In this document: positions 1-5,756 of the stretch, piece after piece | How positions within the stretch are numbered: position 1 is the first letter of the stretch | Layout: each line of letters opens with the position of its first letter | DNA from: Pseudomonadota bacterium | GTDB taxonomy: Bacteria > Pseudomonadota > Gammaproteobacteria > Burkholderiales > Burkholderiaceae_F | Assembly: GCA_021823635.1 (NCBI GenBank) | Contig: JAKANT010000088.1 | Coordinates: 1 to 6,987, forward strand | Length of the DNA: 6,987 nucleotides | Reading direction: 5' to 3' | Translations under genes and position numbers: made by a program | The notes under the pieces: generated by a model | What the model saw: the letters and a program-made list of their open reading frames with translations, nothing else | What the model was told of the DNA's origin: nothing | The model's database searches: none

Positions 1-794
1 TGACCGGACGCCTGGCTTCGAACGAACCGAACCTGCAGAACATCCCGGTTCGCACCCCCGAGGGCCGGCGCATTCGCGAGGCCTTCGTCGCGCCGCCGGG
101 CTGTCGCATCGCGTCGAGCGACTATTCGCAGATCGAGTTGCGCATCATGGCCCACCTGTCGCAGGACGAGGGGCTGCTCAAGGCCTTCGCCGCCGGCGAG
201 GACATCCACCGCGCGACCGCCGGGGAGATCTTCGGCGTGGCTCCCGCGGAAGTCAGCAGCGACCAGCGGCGCATGGCCAAGGTGATCAACTTCGGGCTGA
301 TCTACGGCATGAGCGCCTTCGGGCTGGCGCGCAACCTGGGCATCGAGCGCGACGCCGCGCAGGTCTACATCGAGCGCTACTTCGCCCGCTACCCCGGAGT
401 GGCCGCGTACATGGAGCGCACGCGTGAACAGGCGGGCAGCCAGGGCTACGTCAGCACCGCCTTCGGGCGCAGGCTGTGGCTGGCGGAAATCCACTCCCCG
501 AACGGCCCGCGCCGCGCCGCCGCGCAGCGCTCGGCGATCAACGCGCCGATGCAGGGCACCGCGGCCGACCTGATCAAGATGGCGATGATCGCGGTGGCGC
601 GCTGGTTGCGGCAGGAGGAACTCGGCACGCGGTTGATCATGCAGGTGCACGACGAGCTGGTGTTCGAGGTGCCGGAGCTGGAGCTGGCGCGCGTGCGTGC
701 CGAAGTGCCGCGACTGATGTGCGGCGTGGCGCAACTGCGGGTGCCGTTGGTCGTCGATGTCGGCGTCGGCGCCAACTGGGACGAGGCGCACTGA
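1..794 (+). CDS. polA: DNA polymerase I, C-terminal polymerase domain (5' truncated by window)
   Basis: This is the last 263 residues of family A DNA polymerase I, which fills gaps and replaces RNA primers during replication and repair. The frame is open from base 3 and the gene begins outside the window. About two thirds of the protein (N-terminal 5' nuclease, 3'-5' exonuclease region and thumb) is missing, judging from the 928 residues of the E. coli enzyme. All three catalytic motifs are present. Motif A is DYSQIE at 120-137, with the metal-binding Asp and the Glu that acts as steric gate against ribonucleotides. Motif B has the conserved Lys at 279-281 and Tyr at 303-305, with Phe four residues after the Lys as in E. 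coli. Motif C is HDE from base 648, with the second catalytic Asp. The C-terminus GANWDEAH closely matches the E. coli end, so the 3' end is intact. No promoter is visible. Identification is very secure. Confidence 0.97.
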   Translation, partial: TGRLASNEPNLQNIPVRTPEGRRIREAFVAPPGCRIASSDYSQIELRIMAHLSQDEGLLKAFAAGEDIHRATAGEIFGVAPAEVSSDQRRMAKVINFGLIYGMSAFGLARNLGIERDAAQVYIERYFARYPGVAAYMERTREQAGSQGYVSTAFGRRLWLAEIHSPNGPRRAAAQRSAINAPMQGTAADLIKMAMIAVARWLRQEELGTRLIMQVHDELVFEVPELELARVRAEVPRLMCGVAQLRVPLVVDVGVGANWDEAH

Positions 795-837
795 GTGCGC
801 AGTGATCCGGTTCACACGTGCTTTGCCTTGGCGACGC

Positions 838-843
838 GATAAT
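838..843 (+). promoter_or_regulatory. Candidate -10 box for the SLAC1/TehA gene, leaderless layout
   Basis: GATAAT matches the sigma-70 -10 consensus at five of six bases and ends 6 bp before the ATG at 850. Transcription would therefore begin at or next to the A of the start codon. No Shine-Dalgarno sequence precedes that ATG, which agrees with a leaderless mRNA. No good -35 box sits 16-18 bp upstream. The nearest TTGACA-like hexamer, TTCACA at 811-816, is 21 bp away. Read-through from polA is the alternative. Confidence 0.4.
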
Positions 844-849
844 CGCGCC

Positions 850-1815
850 ATGAGCACAACCGAGCCGCCTTCGCTGAAACACCTGCCGATCGGTCTGTTC
901 GCGTCGGTGATGGGACTCGCAGGGCTGGCGCTCGCGTGGCGCCGCGCCGAGTCGGTCGCGTGGCTTCCGTCCGGTTCGTGGTGGCTGCCTGGCGCGCTGG
1001 CGGCCGTCGCGTTCGTGCTGATCGGCGGCGCGGCGATCCTGCGCGCGTCGCGCTTCCCGGACGCGGCGATCGGCGACTGGCGCCATCCGGTCAAGCTGAA
1101 CTTCTTTGCCGCGATCTCGATCGCGCTGATTTTGTTCGGCACGCTGCTGGCACGCCCGCTGCCCGCCCTGGCGCTGCCATTGTGGGCGATCGGCGCCGTG
1201 GCGCACCTCGCGTTGACGCTGGTCGCGCTGCGGCGCTGGATACTGGCGCCCAGTCTGCCGCTCGCCGCGCTCAATCCGGCCTGGTTCATCCCCGTGGTCG
1301 GCAATATCCTGGTGCCGTTGGCGGGCGTCGAGTTCGGCTACCTCGAGCCGAGCTGGTTTTTCTTCTCGGTCGGAATCTTCTTCTGGCCGATTTTGCTGGC
1401 GTTGATCCTGTATCGGCTGTTCTTCCACGAGCCGCTGCCGCAGCGGCTGGCGCCGACGATCTTCATCCTGCTGGCACCGCCCGCGGTCGGCTTCCTCGCG
1501 TATCTGCGGCTGACCGACAGTTTCGACGCGTTCGCGCGCGTCCTGTTCTACGTCATGCTGCTGACACTGCTGCTGCTGGCCACCAAGCTGCCGCACTTCG
1601 CGCGCCTGCCGTTCTTCCCATCGTCTTGGGCTTACTCGTTTCCGCTGGCGGCGGCCACAGTGGCGAGCTTCGAGTTCGCGCAACGCCTCGGCTCGCCGCT
1701 CGCGCTCGCGCTGGCGGGCGCGCTCGCCGCGGCCGCCACCCTCGTGATCGCGGCGCTCGTCGTGCTGACGCTGCGCGCCGCGTTCTCGGGCGCGTTATTA
1801 GCGGCCGAGGGCTGA
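850..1815 (+). CDS. SLAC1/TehA family anion channel or transporter (C4-dicarboxylate/tellurite-resistance TehA type)
   Basis: A 321-residue, very hydrophobic inner-membrane protein with about ten membrane segments and almost no soluble domain, close to the roughly 315-330 residues of bacterial TehA. Family signatures seen are HLPIGLFASVMGLAG at residues 11-25, NPAWFIPVVGNILVPLAG at 142-159, and WAYSFPL at 260-266 in the ninth helix. Phe264 in the last motif is probably the pore-gating Phe known from Haemophilus TehA and plant SLAC1, though this alignment is from memory. Characterised members are anion channels or are annotated as dicarboxylate or tellurite-resistance transporters, and substrate cannot be told from sequence. 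The frame is open upstream to 757, inside polA. I chose ATG 850 because homology begins there, the upstream residues are not membrane-like, and a -10 box ends 6 bp before it. It lies 55 bp after polA and converges with the TldE-like gene, the stop codons being 2 bp apart. Confidence 0.88.
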   Translation: MSTTEPPSLKHLPIGLFASVMGLAGLALAWRRAESVAWLPSGSWWLPGALAAVAFVLIGGAAILRASRFPDAAIGDWRHPVKLNFFAAISIALILFGTLLARPLPALALPLWAIGAVAHLALTLVALRRWILAPSLPLAALNPAWFIPVVGNILVPLAGVEFGYLEPSWFFFSVGIFFWPILLALILYRLFFHEPLPQRLAPTIFILLAPPAVGFLAYLRLTDSFDAFARVLFYVMLLTLLLLATKLPHFARLPFFPSSWAYSFPLAAATVASFEFAQRLGSPLALALAGALAAAATLVIAALVVLTLRAAFSGALLAAEG

Positions 1816-1821
1816 GCTCAG
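1812..1821. repeat. 10-bp palindrome joining two convergent stop codons (copy 1)
   Basis: CTGAGCTCAG is a perfect palindrome containing the TGA of the SLAC1/TehA gene (1813-1815) and, on the other strand, the TGA of the TldE-like gene (1818-1820). The same 10 bp occur at 6518-6527 at the other convergent junction. There is no T-run, so it is not an ordinary intrinsic terminator. Confidence 0.6.
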
Positions 1822-3140
1822 AGCGTGAACGTCAGCGCCGCCAGCAGCGCGCCCGGCACCCGGCTCGTCTCGACCGAACGCTGCTCGTAGGTGCCCGAGT
1901 TCAGGATCCACTCGCGCTCGCGCGTCAGATCGATCAGGTTGTCGCCGAGCATGCGGTACAGCGTATCGTCGAAGCGCATCACCGCCAGCGGCGCGACGAT
2001 TCGTCCTGCCTCGACCCAGAAGGTGCCGAAGCGGGTGAGTCCCGTGATGCGGCCGTTGGGGCGGTCCGAATAGTTCAGGTACCACAGGTTGCCGATGAAC
2101 ACGCCGGTGCCGAGTGCGGCGAGCGCGTCGGCCGCCGGCAGATCGCCGCCGTCGACGTCGAGCGAGCACATCGCCTCGTCGTCGTTGGCGCCGTTGGCGG
2201 CAATGCCGTATTCGCGTGCGGTGCGCGGCGACACGAGCGCACCGGCATGAAGGCCGCCGGCGATCAGCTCCACCCGCGCCGGTTTCACGAAGCCCGCCTC
2301 GTCGAACGCGGGCGCGAGTCCGGCCGCGGTGTTTTCGCGCAGCGAGAACCTGGGCGACAGCCGCGCCTCGCCGTCGACCAGCCGCTGCAGCGCGCTTTGC
2401 TTCGTGCGTTGCGCTTTGCCCGACACCCCGCCCCAGTTCAGCATCCACAGCAGTTCGTCGACCGCCGCCGGCGCCAGATAGGCGCGGTAGGTGCCGGGTT
2501 CGATGCGCTTGGGCGGGCGCACCATGTAGGCGAGCTGGGCGCGCGTCACCTCGATGCGGCGCACTGCCTCAGCGTCGTCCCAGTGCTCGCCCGCATAGGC
2601 CGACTTCACGGCCTTGTCGCCGGCGTGATAAAGCGACCATTCGAAGTTGAAGCAGTCGACCTCGTGCCAGTTGCGCTGCCCGAGCGAATTGGCGAAGCCG
2701 CGCGCGATGCGGCCGCTGGCGAAGATGCCCACCAGATCGCTGTCGCCGGCCGCGCCGACGATGGTTTGCAGCGCCGCCGCCGGCTCGGGCAGCCGTCCGG
2801 CCGCCGTGCGTTCCGTGTCGCGCACCTCGGTCGCGTACAGCAGGTACGGATCCTCGGGCAGGGTCGGCAGCTCGTCCTGCAGCGCGCGCACCGCCTGCGC
2901 GACCGCGTCGCGGTCCGCTCGAGCGTCGCGGGTGAGCGCGAGCCTGAACGTCGCGCGGCGGCGGCCCTCAATCAGCGTGAGCGACAGGTACGCCTGCGCC
3001 ACCGTCATCGGCTGCCGCACGCGCGCGCGGTTGAAGCGCACGAAGTCGGACGTTTCGCCGGCGAAGTTCGCCAGCAGCACCTGCTCGCCGCGCAACTGGC
3101 CGATCGCGTGCGCGGCCAGCTCGAAGAACAGCTCCTTCAT
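1818..3140 (-). CDS. TldE/PmbA-like subunit of a TldD/TldE metalloprotease
   Basis: A 440-residue protein of the TldD/PmbA (U62 peptidase) family, close to the 450 residues of E. coli PmbA. The C-terminal third carries the clearest signature: GVFIGNLWYLNYSDRPNG at residues 346-363, then ITGLTRFGTFWVEAGRI at 365-381 and a MRFDDTLYRMLG stretch. It has no HExxxH zinc motif, as expected for the non-catalytic TldE partner. In E. coli, TldD and TldE assemble into a cytoplasmic protease that removes the microcin B17 leader and degrades unfolded CcdA, with the active site in TldD. Here the start codon is 6 bp after the stop of the TldD-like gene, so the two are almost surely co-transcribed and translationally coupled, giving equal amounts of both subunits. 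Sequence resemblance to canonical PmbA is modest outside the C-terminal motifs, so this may be a paralogous subfamily with its own substrate. I see no precursor-peptide gene nearby. Confidence 0.88.
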   Translation of the reverse strand: MKELFFELAAHAIGQLRGEQVLLANFAGETSDFVRFNRARVRQPMTVAQAYLSLTLIEGRRRATFRLALTRDARADRDAVAQAVRALQDELPTLPEDPYLLYATEVRDTERTAAGRLPEPAAALQTIVGAAGDSDLVGIFASGRIARGFANSLGQRNWHEVDCFNFEWSLYHAGDKAVKSAYAGEHWDDAEAVRRIEVTRAQLAYMVRPPKRIEPGTYRAYLAPAAVDELLWMLNWGGVSGKAQRTKQSALQRLVDGEARLSPRFSLRENTAAGLAPAFDEAGFVKPARVELIAGGLHAGALVSPRTAREYGIAANGANDDEAMCSLDVDGGDLPAADALAALGTGVFIGNLWYLNYSDRPNGRITGLTRFGTFWVEAGRIVAPLAVMRFDDTLYRMLGDNLIDLTREREWILNSGTYEQRSVETSRVPGALLAALTFTL

Positions 3141-3146
3141 CGCGCG

Positions 3147-4610
3147 TTACTTCTCCGCGCCGAAGACGTCCACAGCGGTGAACTTGCACGCCGGGCTGGC
3201 GTGACCGACGCGAATCGCCTGGTTGGGTTCGCCTTTGCCGCAGTACGGCGTGCCCAACACCTCGAGCGTCGACTCGTCGCCGACCATCGCCAGCGAGCGC
3301 CAGAAGGTCGCCGAGATGCCGCGATAGTTCGGGTTGCGCACGACTTCCGCCAGTTTGCCGTTGCGGATGCGCCGGCCCCACTCGCAGCCGAACTGGAACT
3401 TGTTGCGCGAGTCGTCGATCGACCACGAGGTATTGGTCTGCATCAGCACGCCATCGTCGATCGAGGCGATCATCTCGTCGAGCGTCGCGCTGCCCGGCTC
3501 GACGTTCAGGTTCGACATGCGGTCGATCGGCGGCCGGTTCCAGTTGCACGCGCGCGCGGTGGCGACACCTTCGATGTCGGCGCGGCTGCGCCGCGCGCGC
3601 TGCTGCGACAGGGTGCCGCCCAGCGGCCGCAGCAGGATGCCGTCGCGGATCAGGTACTGGCGCGTCGCCGGTGTGCCTTCGTCGTCGAACGCGAAGCCGG
3701 CGAATTCGTGCGGCTTGTACGGATCGAATGTCACGTTCAGCAGCTCCGAGCCGTAGCGATAGCTGCCGAACATGTCGAGCGTGACGAAGCTGGTTCCTGC
3801 GTAGTTGCGCTCGTCGCCCAGGAGGCGGTCCAGCCCCAGCGGGTGGCCGATCGACTCGTGGATCTGCAGCATCATCTGGTCCGGCATCAGGATCACGTCC
3901 ATCCGGCCGCTCGGGCAATTGGGCGCAGCCAGAAGTTGCAGGGCTTCGTCGGCGGTGCGCGCGCCGGCGCCGGCGAAGCCGGCGCGCTCCAGCACCTCGA
4001 ACCCGCCTTGCTGGCAGAAGCCGTTGCTGCGCCCGCCCCACGAGCGTGTCTGTGTCAGGCCGTCGGCGAACGCGGTGACGTACAGCCCGGGCACGGTGAA
4101 GGTCCATTCCTGCAGCGTTTCGCCGCCGTCGGCGGTGACCAGCAACTGCATGCGTCGCGTGCTCCAGAGCTGCGCCGCCCAGTCGACGATGCGACCGTCG
4201 ATCTTGCAGGCGGCCGCTTCCTGCCGCAGCAGCTCGAAGCGCTCGGCCTTCGAGGGCCACGCGCGCTTTTCGACCTGCGATCGATACGCGCCGCGCGCGG
4301 CGGCAAGCTGCGGCGTTGCGCCGGCAAAGACGCTGCGGCCGCGCGCCAGCTTCGCCCACTCGTGCGCGCGCGCGATCGTGGCCGACAACCCGGCATCCGA
4401 CAGGTCGCTCGCCGCGGCGTAGCCGATGCCGTCGCCGTCGATCACGGTGACCATCGCGCCGACGTCGACGCTCGTTTGCGCCGGCTCGGCGACGTCCTGT
4501 CGCACGCACAGGAATTCGGAACGCTCCTCGACTACGCGCAGCGAGCAGTGGTCGGCCGCGGGCGCGAGGCGGCGAAACCGCTGGGCGATCGATTCCGGAT
4601 CGAATGGCAT
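3147..4610 (-). CDS. TldD-like catalytic subunit, zinc metalloprotease
   Basis: A 487-residue TldD-family peptidase, against 481 for E. coli TldD. The zinc-binding HExxxH motif is HESIGH at residues 251-256, with Glu252 the expected catalytic base. The conserved DDEGTP motif follows at 309-314. The sequence PYCGKGEPNQ at 455-464 holds Cys457, matching the C-terminal Cys that serves as a third zinc ligand in E. coli TldD. All residues needed for activity are therefore visible. The family cleaves small, flexible or modified peptides in the cytoplasm inside a closed TldD-TldE chamber. The frame is open upstream to 4748, but I chose ATG 4610 (MPFDPES) because the extra 46 residues are Arg-rich, not family-like, and cover the divergent promoter region. 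The Shine-Dalgarno before 4610 is weak. The neighbour is the TldE-like gene, 6 bp downstream. The N-terminal 150 residues differ clearly from canonical TldD, suggesting a second-type TldD. Confidence 0.92.
   Translation of the reverse strand: MPFDPESIAQRFRRLAPAADHCSLRVVEERSEFLCVRQDVAEPAQTSVDVGAMVTVIDGDGIGYAAASDLSDAGLSATIARAHEWAKLARGRSVFAGATPQLAAARGAYRSQVEKRAWPSKAERFELLRQEAAACKIDGRIVDWAAQLWSTRRMQLLVTADGGETLQEWTFTVPGLYVTAFADGLTQTRSWGGRSNGFCQQGGFEVLERAGFAGAGARTADEALQLLAAPNCPSGRMDVILMPDQMMLQIHESIGHPLGLDRLLGDERNYAGTSFVTLDMFGSYRYGSELLNVTFDPYKPHEFAGFAFDDEGTPATRQYLIRDGILLRPLGGTLSQQRARRSRADIEGVATARACNWNRPPIDRMSNLNVEPGSATLDEMIASIDDGVLMQTNTSWSIDDSRNKFQFGCEWGRRIRNGKLAEVVRNPNYRGISATFWRSLAMVGDESTLEVLGTPYCGKGEPNQAIRVGHASPACKFTAVDVFGAEK
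3150..3156 (-). promoter_or_regulatory. Shine-Dalgarno of the TldE-like gene inside the end of the TldD-like gene
   Basis: On the minus strand GGAGAAG overlaps the last codons of the TldD-like gene (Ala-Glu-Lys-stop) and is followed by TAA, six bases and then ATG. The spacing from the end of GGAGAAG to the ATG is 9 nt. This supports the chosen start at 3140 and translational coupling of the pair. Confidence 0.6.
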
Positions 4611-4630
4611 CGGCGACTTTTCGCTACGCA

Positions 4631-4659
4631 GGGCCGCGCCTTCGCACGCGACGCGGCCC
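4631..4659 (-). promoter_or_regulatory. GC-rich hairpin in the leader of the TldD-like gene
   Basis: GGGCCGCG at 4631-4638 is perfectly complementary to CGCGGCCC at 4652-4659, leaving a 13-nt loop. On the minus strand this 8-bp all-GC stem ends about 20 nt before the ATG of the TldD-like gene. No T-run follows on either strand, so it is not a canonical terminator. A role in leader stability or translation control is inference. Confidence 0.4.
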
Positions 4660-4678
4660 CTGTCTTGGGGATGCGTCG

Positions 4679-4684
4679 ATTGTA
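4679..4684 (-). promoter_or_regulatory. Candidate -10 box for the tldD-tldE operon
   Basis: Read on the minus strand the bases are TACAAT, five of six to the sigma-70 -10 consensus, in the divergent intergenic region. A start about 7 bp downstream would give a leader of roughly 60 nt that includes the hairpin at 4631-4659. No recognisable -35 lies at the right distance. An inverted repeat at 4692-4705 overlaps the spacer, which would suit an activator or repressor. Confidence 0.35.
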
Positions 4685-4691
4685 GTGATCG

Positions 4692-4705
4692 CGGAAACTG
4701 TTCCG
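4692..4705. repeat. Short inverted repeat in the divergent promoter region, possible operator
   Basis: CGGAA at 4692-4696 and TTCCG at 4701-4705 form a 5-bp inverted repeat around ACTG. It lies between the divergent TldD-like and hydrolase genes, next to the candidate -10 at 4679-4684. I cannot match it to a known regulator, and a repeat this short may be chance. Confidence 0.25.
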
Positions 4706-4755
4706 GGCTGCGCCGGTCGGAGGGTGAGGCGCGCATGGCCCTCGTCAATCACAAC

Positions 4756-4761
4756 AAGGAG
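4756..4761 (+). promoter_or_regulatory. Strong Shine-Dalgarno of the dienelactone hydrolase gene
   Basis: AAGGAG lies 8 nt before the ATG at 4770, close to ideal spacing. It fixes the start of the hydrolase and so includes the Tat signal peptide in the product. Confidence 0.8.
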
Positions 4762-4769
4762 AGTCCCAG

Positions 4770-5657
4770 ATGCAGAAAGAAGACACTTCGGCGATCGTGG
4801 CCGAGATCGATAGCCTGGTGCCGGCGCAGACGCTCGACCGGCGCGGGTTCGTGAAGACCTCGCTCGGGGCCGGTTTCGCCGCCGCCGTGCTGCCGGTGGC
4901 CGCGCAGACGATGATCGTGACCGATGCGCAGGGACTGACGGCCGGCGAGGTAAAAATCCCGGTGAAGGACGGCACGCTGCCGGCCTACCGCGCGCAGCCG
5001 GCTGGCAAGACCGGGCTGGCGACGGTGCTGGTGGTGCAGGAAATCTTCGGCGTTCACGAGCACATCAAGGACGTGTGCCGGCGCTTCGCCAAGGCCGGCT
5101 TCCTCGCGGTCGCGCCCGAGCTCTACGCGCGCCAGGGCGACCCGTCCAAGTACACCGACATCCCGACGCTGTTCAAGGAGATCGTGTCCAAGGTTCCGGA
5201 CGCGCAGGTGATGGCGGACCTGGACGCGACCGCGGCTTGGGCCGCCGCCAACGGCGGCGACGCCAACCGGCTCGGCATCACGGGCTTCTGTTGGGGCGGA
5301 CGCATCACCTGGCTGTATGTCGCTCACAACCCGAAGGTAAGGGCCGGCGTCGCGTGGTACGGCCGCGTGGTCGGCGACTCGACGCCGATGACGCCCAAGC
5401 AACCGCTCGACGTGGCGGAGCAGATCAAGGCCCCGGTGCTCGGGCTGTACGGGGCGGCCGATGCCGGCATCCCGAACGACACGGTGGAGCGGATGCGCGC
5501 GGCGCTGAAAGCGGCCGGCAACACGCGCTCGGAGATCATCCTCTATCCGGACGCACCGCATGCGTTTCACGCCGACTATCGGCCCAGCTACCGCAAAGAG
5601 CCGGCCGAAGACGGCTGGAAGCGTTGTGTCGAGTGGTTCCGTACGCATCTCGGTTGA
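4770..5657 (+). CDS. Dienelactone hydrolase family protein with a Tat signal peptide
   Basis: A 295-residue alpha/beta hydrolase of the dienelactone hydrolase (carboxymethylenebutenolidase, EC 3.1.1.45) family. The catalytic triad is visible: Cys174 in the nucleophile elbow GFCWGG (172-177), Asp231 after LYGAA, and His264 in DAPHAFH. Glu91 in QEIFG matches the family's conserved Glu that contacts the nucleophile in the resting enzyme. The N-terminus has a twin-arginine signal: DRRGFVK at 23-29, a hydrophobic stretch to about 43, and a VAA/Q site suggesting cleavage after Ala45. The mature part would then be about 250 residues, the usual size for the family. Folded export to the periplasm is therefore predicted. 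Classic members open dienelactones in chloroaromatic breakdown, but no such pathway genes are nearby, so the substrate is unknown and a general esterase or lactonase role is as likely. Expression probably starts in the divergent gap before it, and the strong Shine-Dalgarno at 4756 fixes the start. Confidence 0.93.
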   Translation: MQKEDTSAIVAEIDSLVPAQTLDRRGFVKTSLGAGFAAAVLPVAAQTMIVTDAQGLTAGEVKIPVKDGTLPAYRAQPAGKTGLATVLVVQEIFGVHEHIKDVCRRFAKAGFLAVAPELYARQGDPSKYTDIPTLFKEIVSKVPDAQVMADLDATAAWAAANGGDANRLGITGFCWGGRITWLYVAHNPKVRAGVAWYGRVVGDSTPMTPKQPLDVAEQIKAPVLGLYGAADAGIPNDTVERMRAALKAAGNTRSEIILYPDAPHAFHADYRPSYRKEPAEDGWKRCVEWFRTHLG

Positions 5658-5664
5658 TCTGAGC

Positions 5665-5695
5665 GGTCGGCCCGGCCGCGCGCGCGGCACCGACC
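5665..5695 (+). terminator. Terminator-like hairpin after the dienelactone hydrolase gene (no T-run)
   Basis: Eight bases after the stop codon, GGTCGG (5665-5670) pairs with CCGACC (5690-5695). The interior holds a 14-bp palindrome (5675-5688) of Gs and Cs that folds into a second stem. The hairpin is very stable by inspection, but CCGG and not T follows it, so it may act as an RNA 3' end or a weak terminator. It competes with a second pairing, 5670-5677 with 5698-5705. Confidence 0.4.
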
Positions 5696-5705
5696 CCGGC
5701 CGGGC

Positions 5706-5711
5706 TTGACA
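5706..5711 (+). promoter_or_regulatory. Candidate -35 box (TTGACA) upstream of the ZIP gene
   Basis: This is a perfect sigma-70 -35 hexamer in the short gap before the ZIP gene. The matching -10 is poor: 17-18 bp downstream is GTGCAA or TGCAAG, which overlaps the Shine-Dalgarno. That makes a normal promoter here doubtful. The TTG is also an in-frame alternative start for the ZIP gene, which I reject for lack of a Shine-Dalgarno. Confidence 0.3.
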
Positions 5712-5756
5712 CGTTTGATATGGTGGGCGTGCAAGGACGCCCACGTGTCGAACACG
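5706..5756 (+). promoter_or_regulatory. Structured leader enclosing the Shine-Dalgarno and GTG start of the ZIP gene
   Basis: GTGGGCGT at 5723-5730 pairs perfectly with ACGCCCAC at 5737-5744 around the hexaloop GCAAGG, which contains most of the Shine-Dalgarno AAGGA (5733-5737). The stem ends on the base just before the GTG start codon at 5745. A competing outer stem pairs 5706-5714 with 5743-5751 (nine pairs, one G-U) and would bury the start codon while keeping six inner pairs. A third small hairpin, CGTGT (5744-5748) with ACACG (5752-5756), also covers the start. The complementarity is plain in the sequence. A regulatory role, as RNA switch or as DNA operator, is inference. Confidence 0.5.

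Noticed and set aside
637..1683. A minus-strand open frame of 348 codons opposite polA and the SLAC1/TehA gene
   Set aside because: Its low-complexity Arg/Gln-rich translation is typical of the antisense of a membrane-protein gene in GC-rich DNA.
2114..2650. Plus-strand Arg/Ala/Pro-rich frame opposite the TldE-like gene
   Set aside because: It is an antisense shadow with no motif, ribosome-binding site or promoter.
936..4685. A plus-strand reading frame open for 1249 codons across four genes
   Set aside because: It runs out of frame over the SLAC1/TehA gene and antisense to both TldE- and TldD-like genes, all with clear homology. Its translation is Arg/Ala-rich with no recognisable domain. 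GC-rich DNA with few stop codons explains it.
4611..4748. N-terminal extension of the TldD-like protein to the start at 4748
   Set aside because: The 46 extra residues are not family-like and would cover the divergent promoter region. ATG 4610 gives the expected length of 487 residues.
4735..4854. Possible small upstream ORF (ATG 4735, 39 codons) overlapping the hydrolase start, with a GAGG six bases before it
   Set aside because: It is out of frame with the hydrolase, has Arg-rich composition after the overlap, and the strong Shine-Dalgarno at 4756 points to ATG 4770. A leader-peptide role cannot be excluded but has no positive support.
5706..5744. TTG 5706 as start of the ZIP gene, adding 13 residues
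   Set aside because: No Shine-Dalgarno precedes it, the added residues do not look like a ZIP N-terminus, and GTG 5745 has a well-placed AAGGA.
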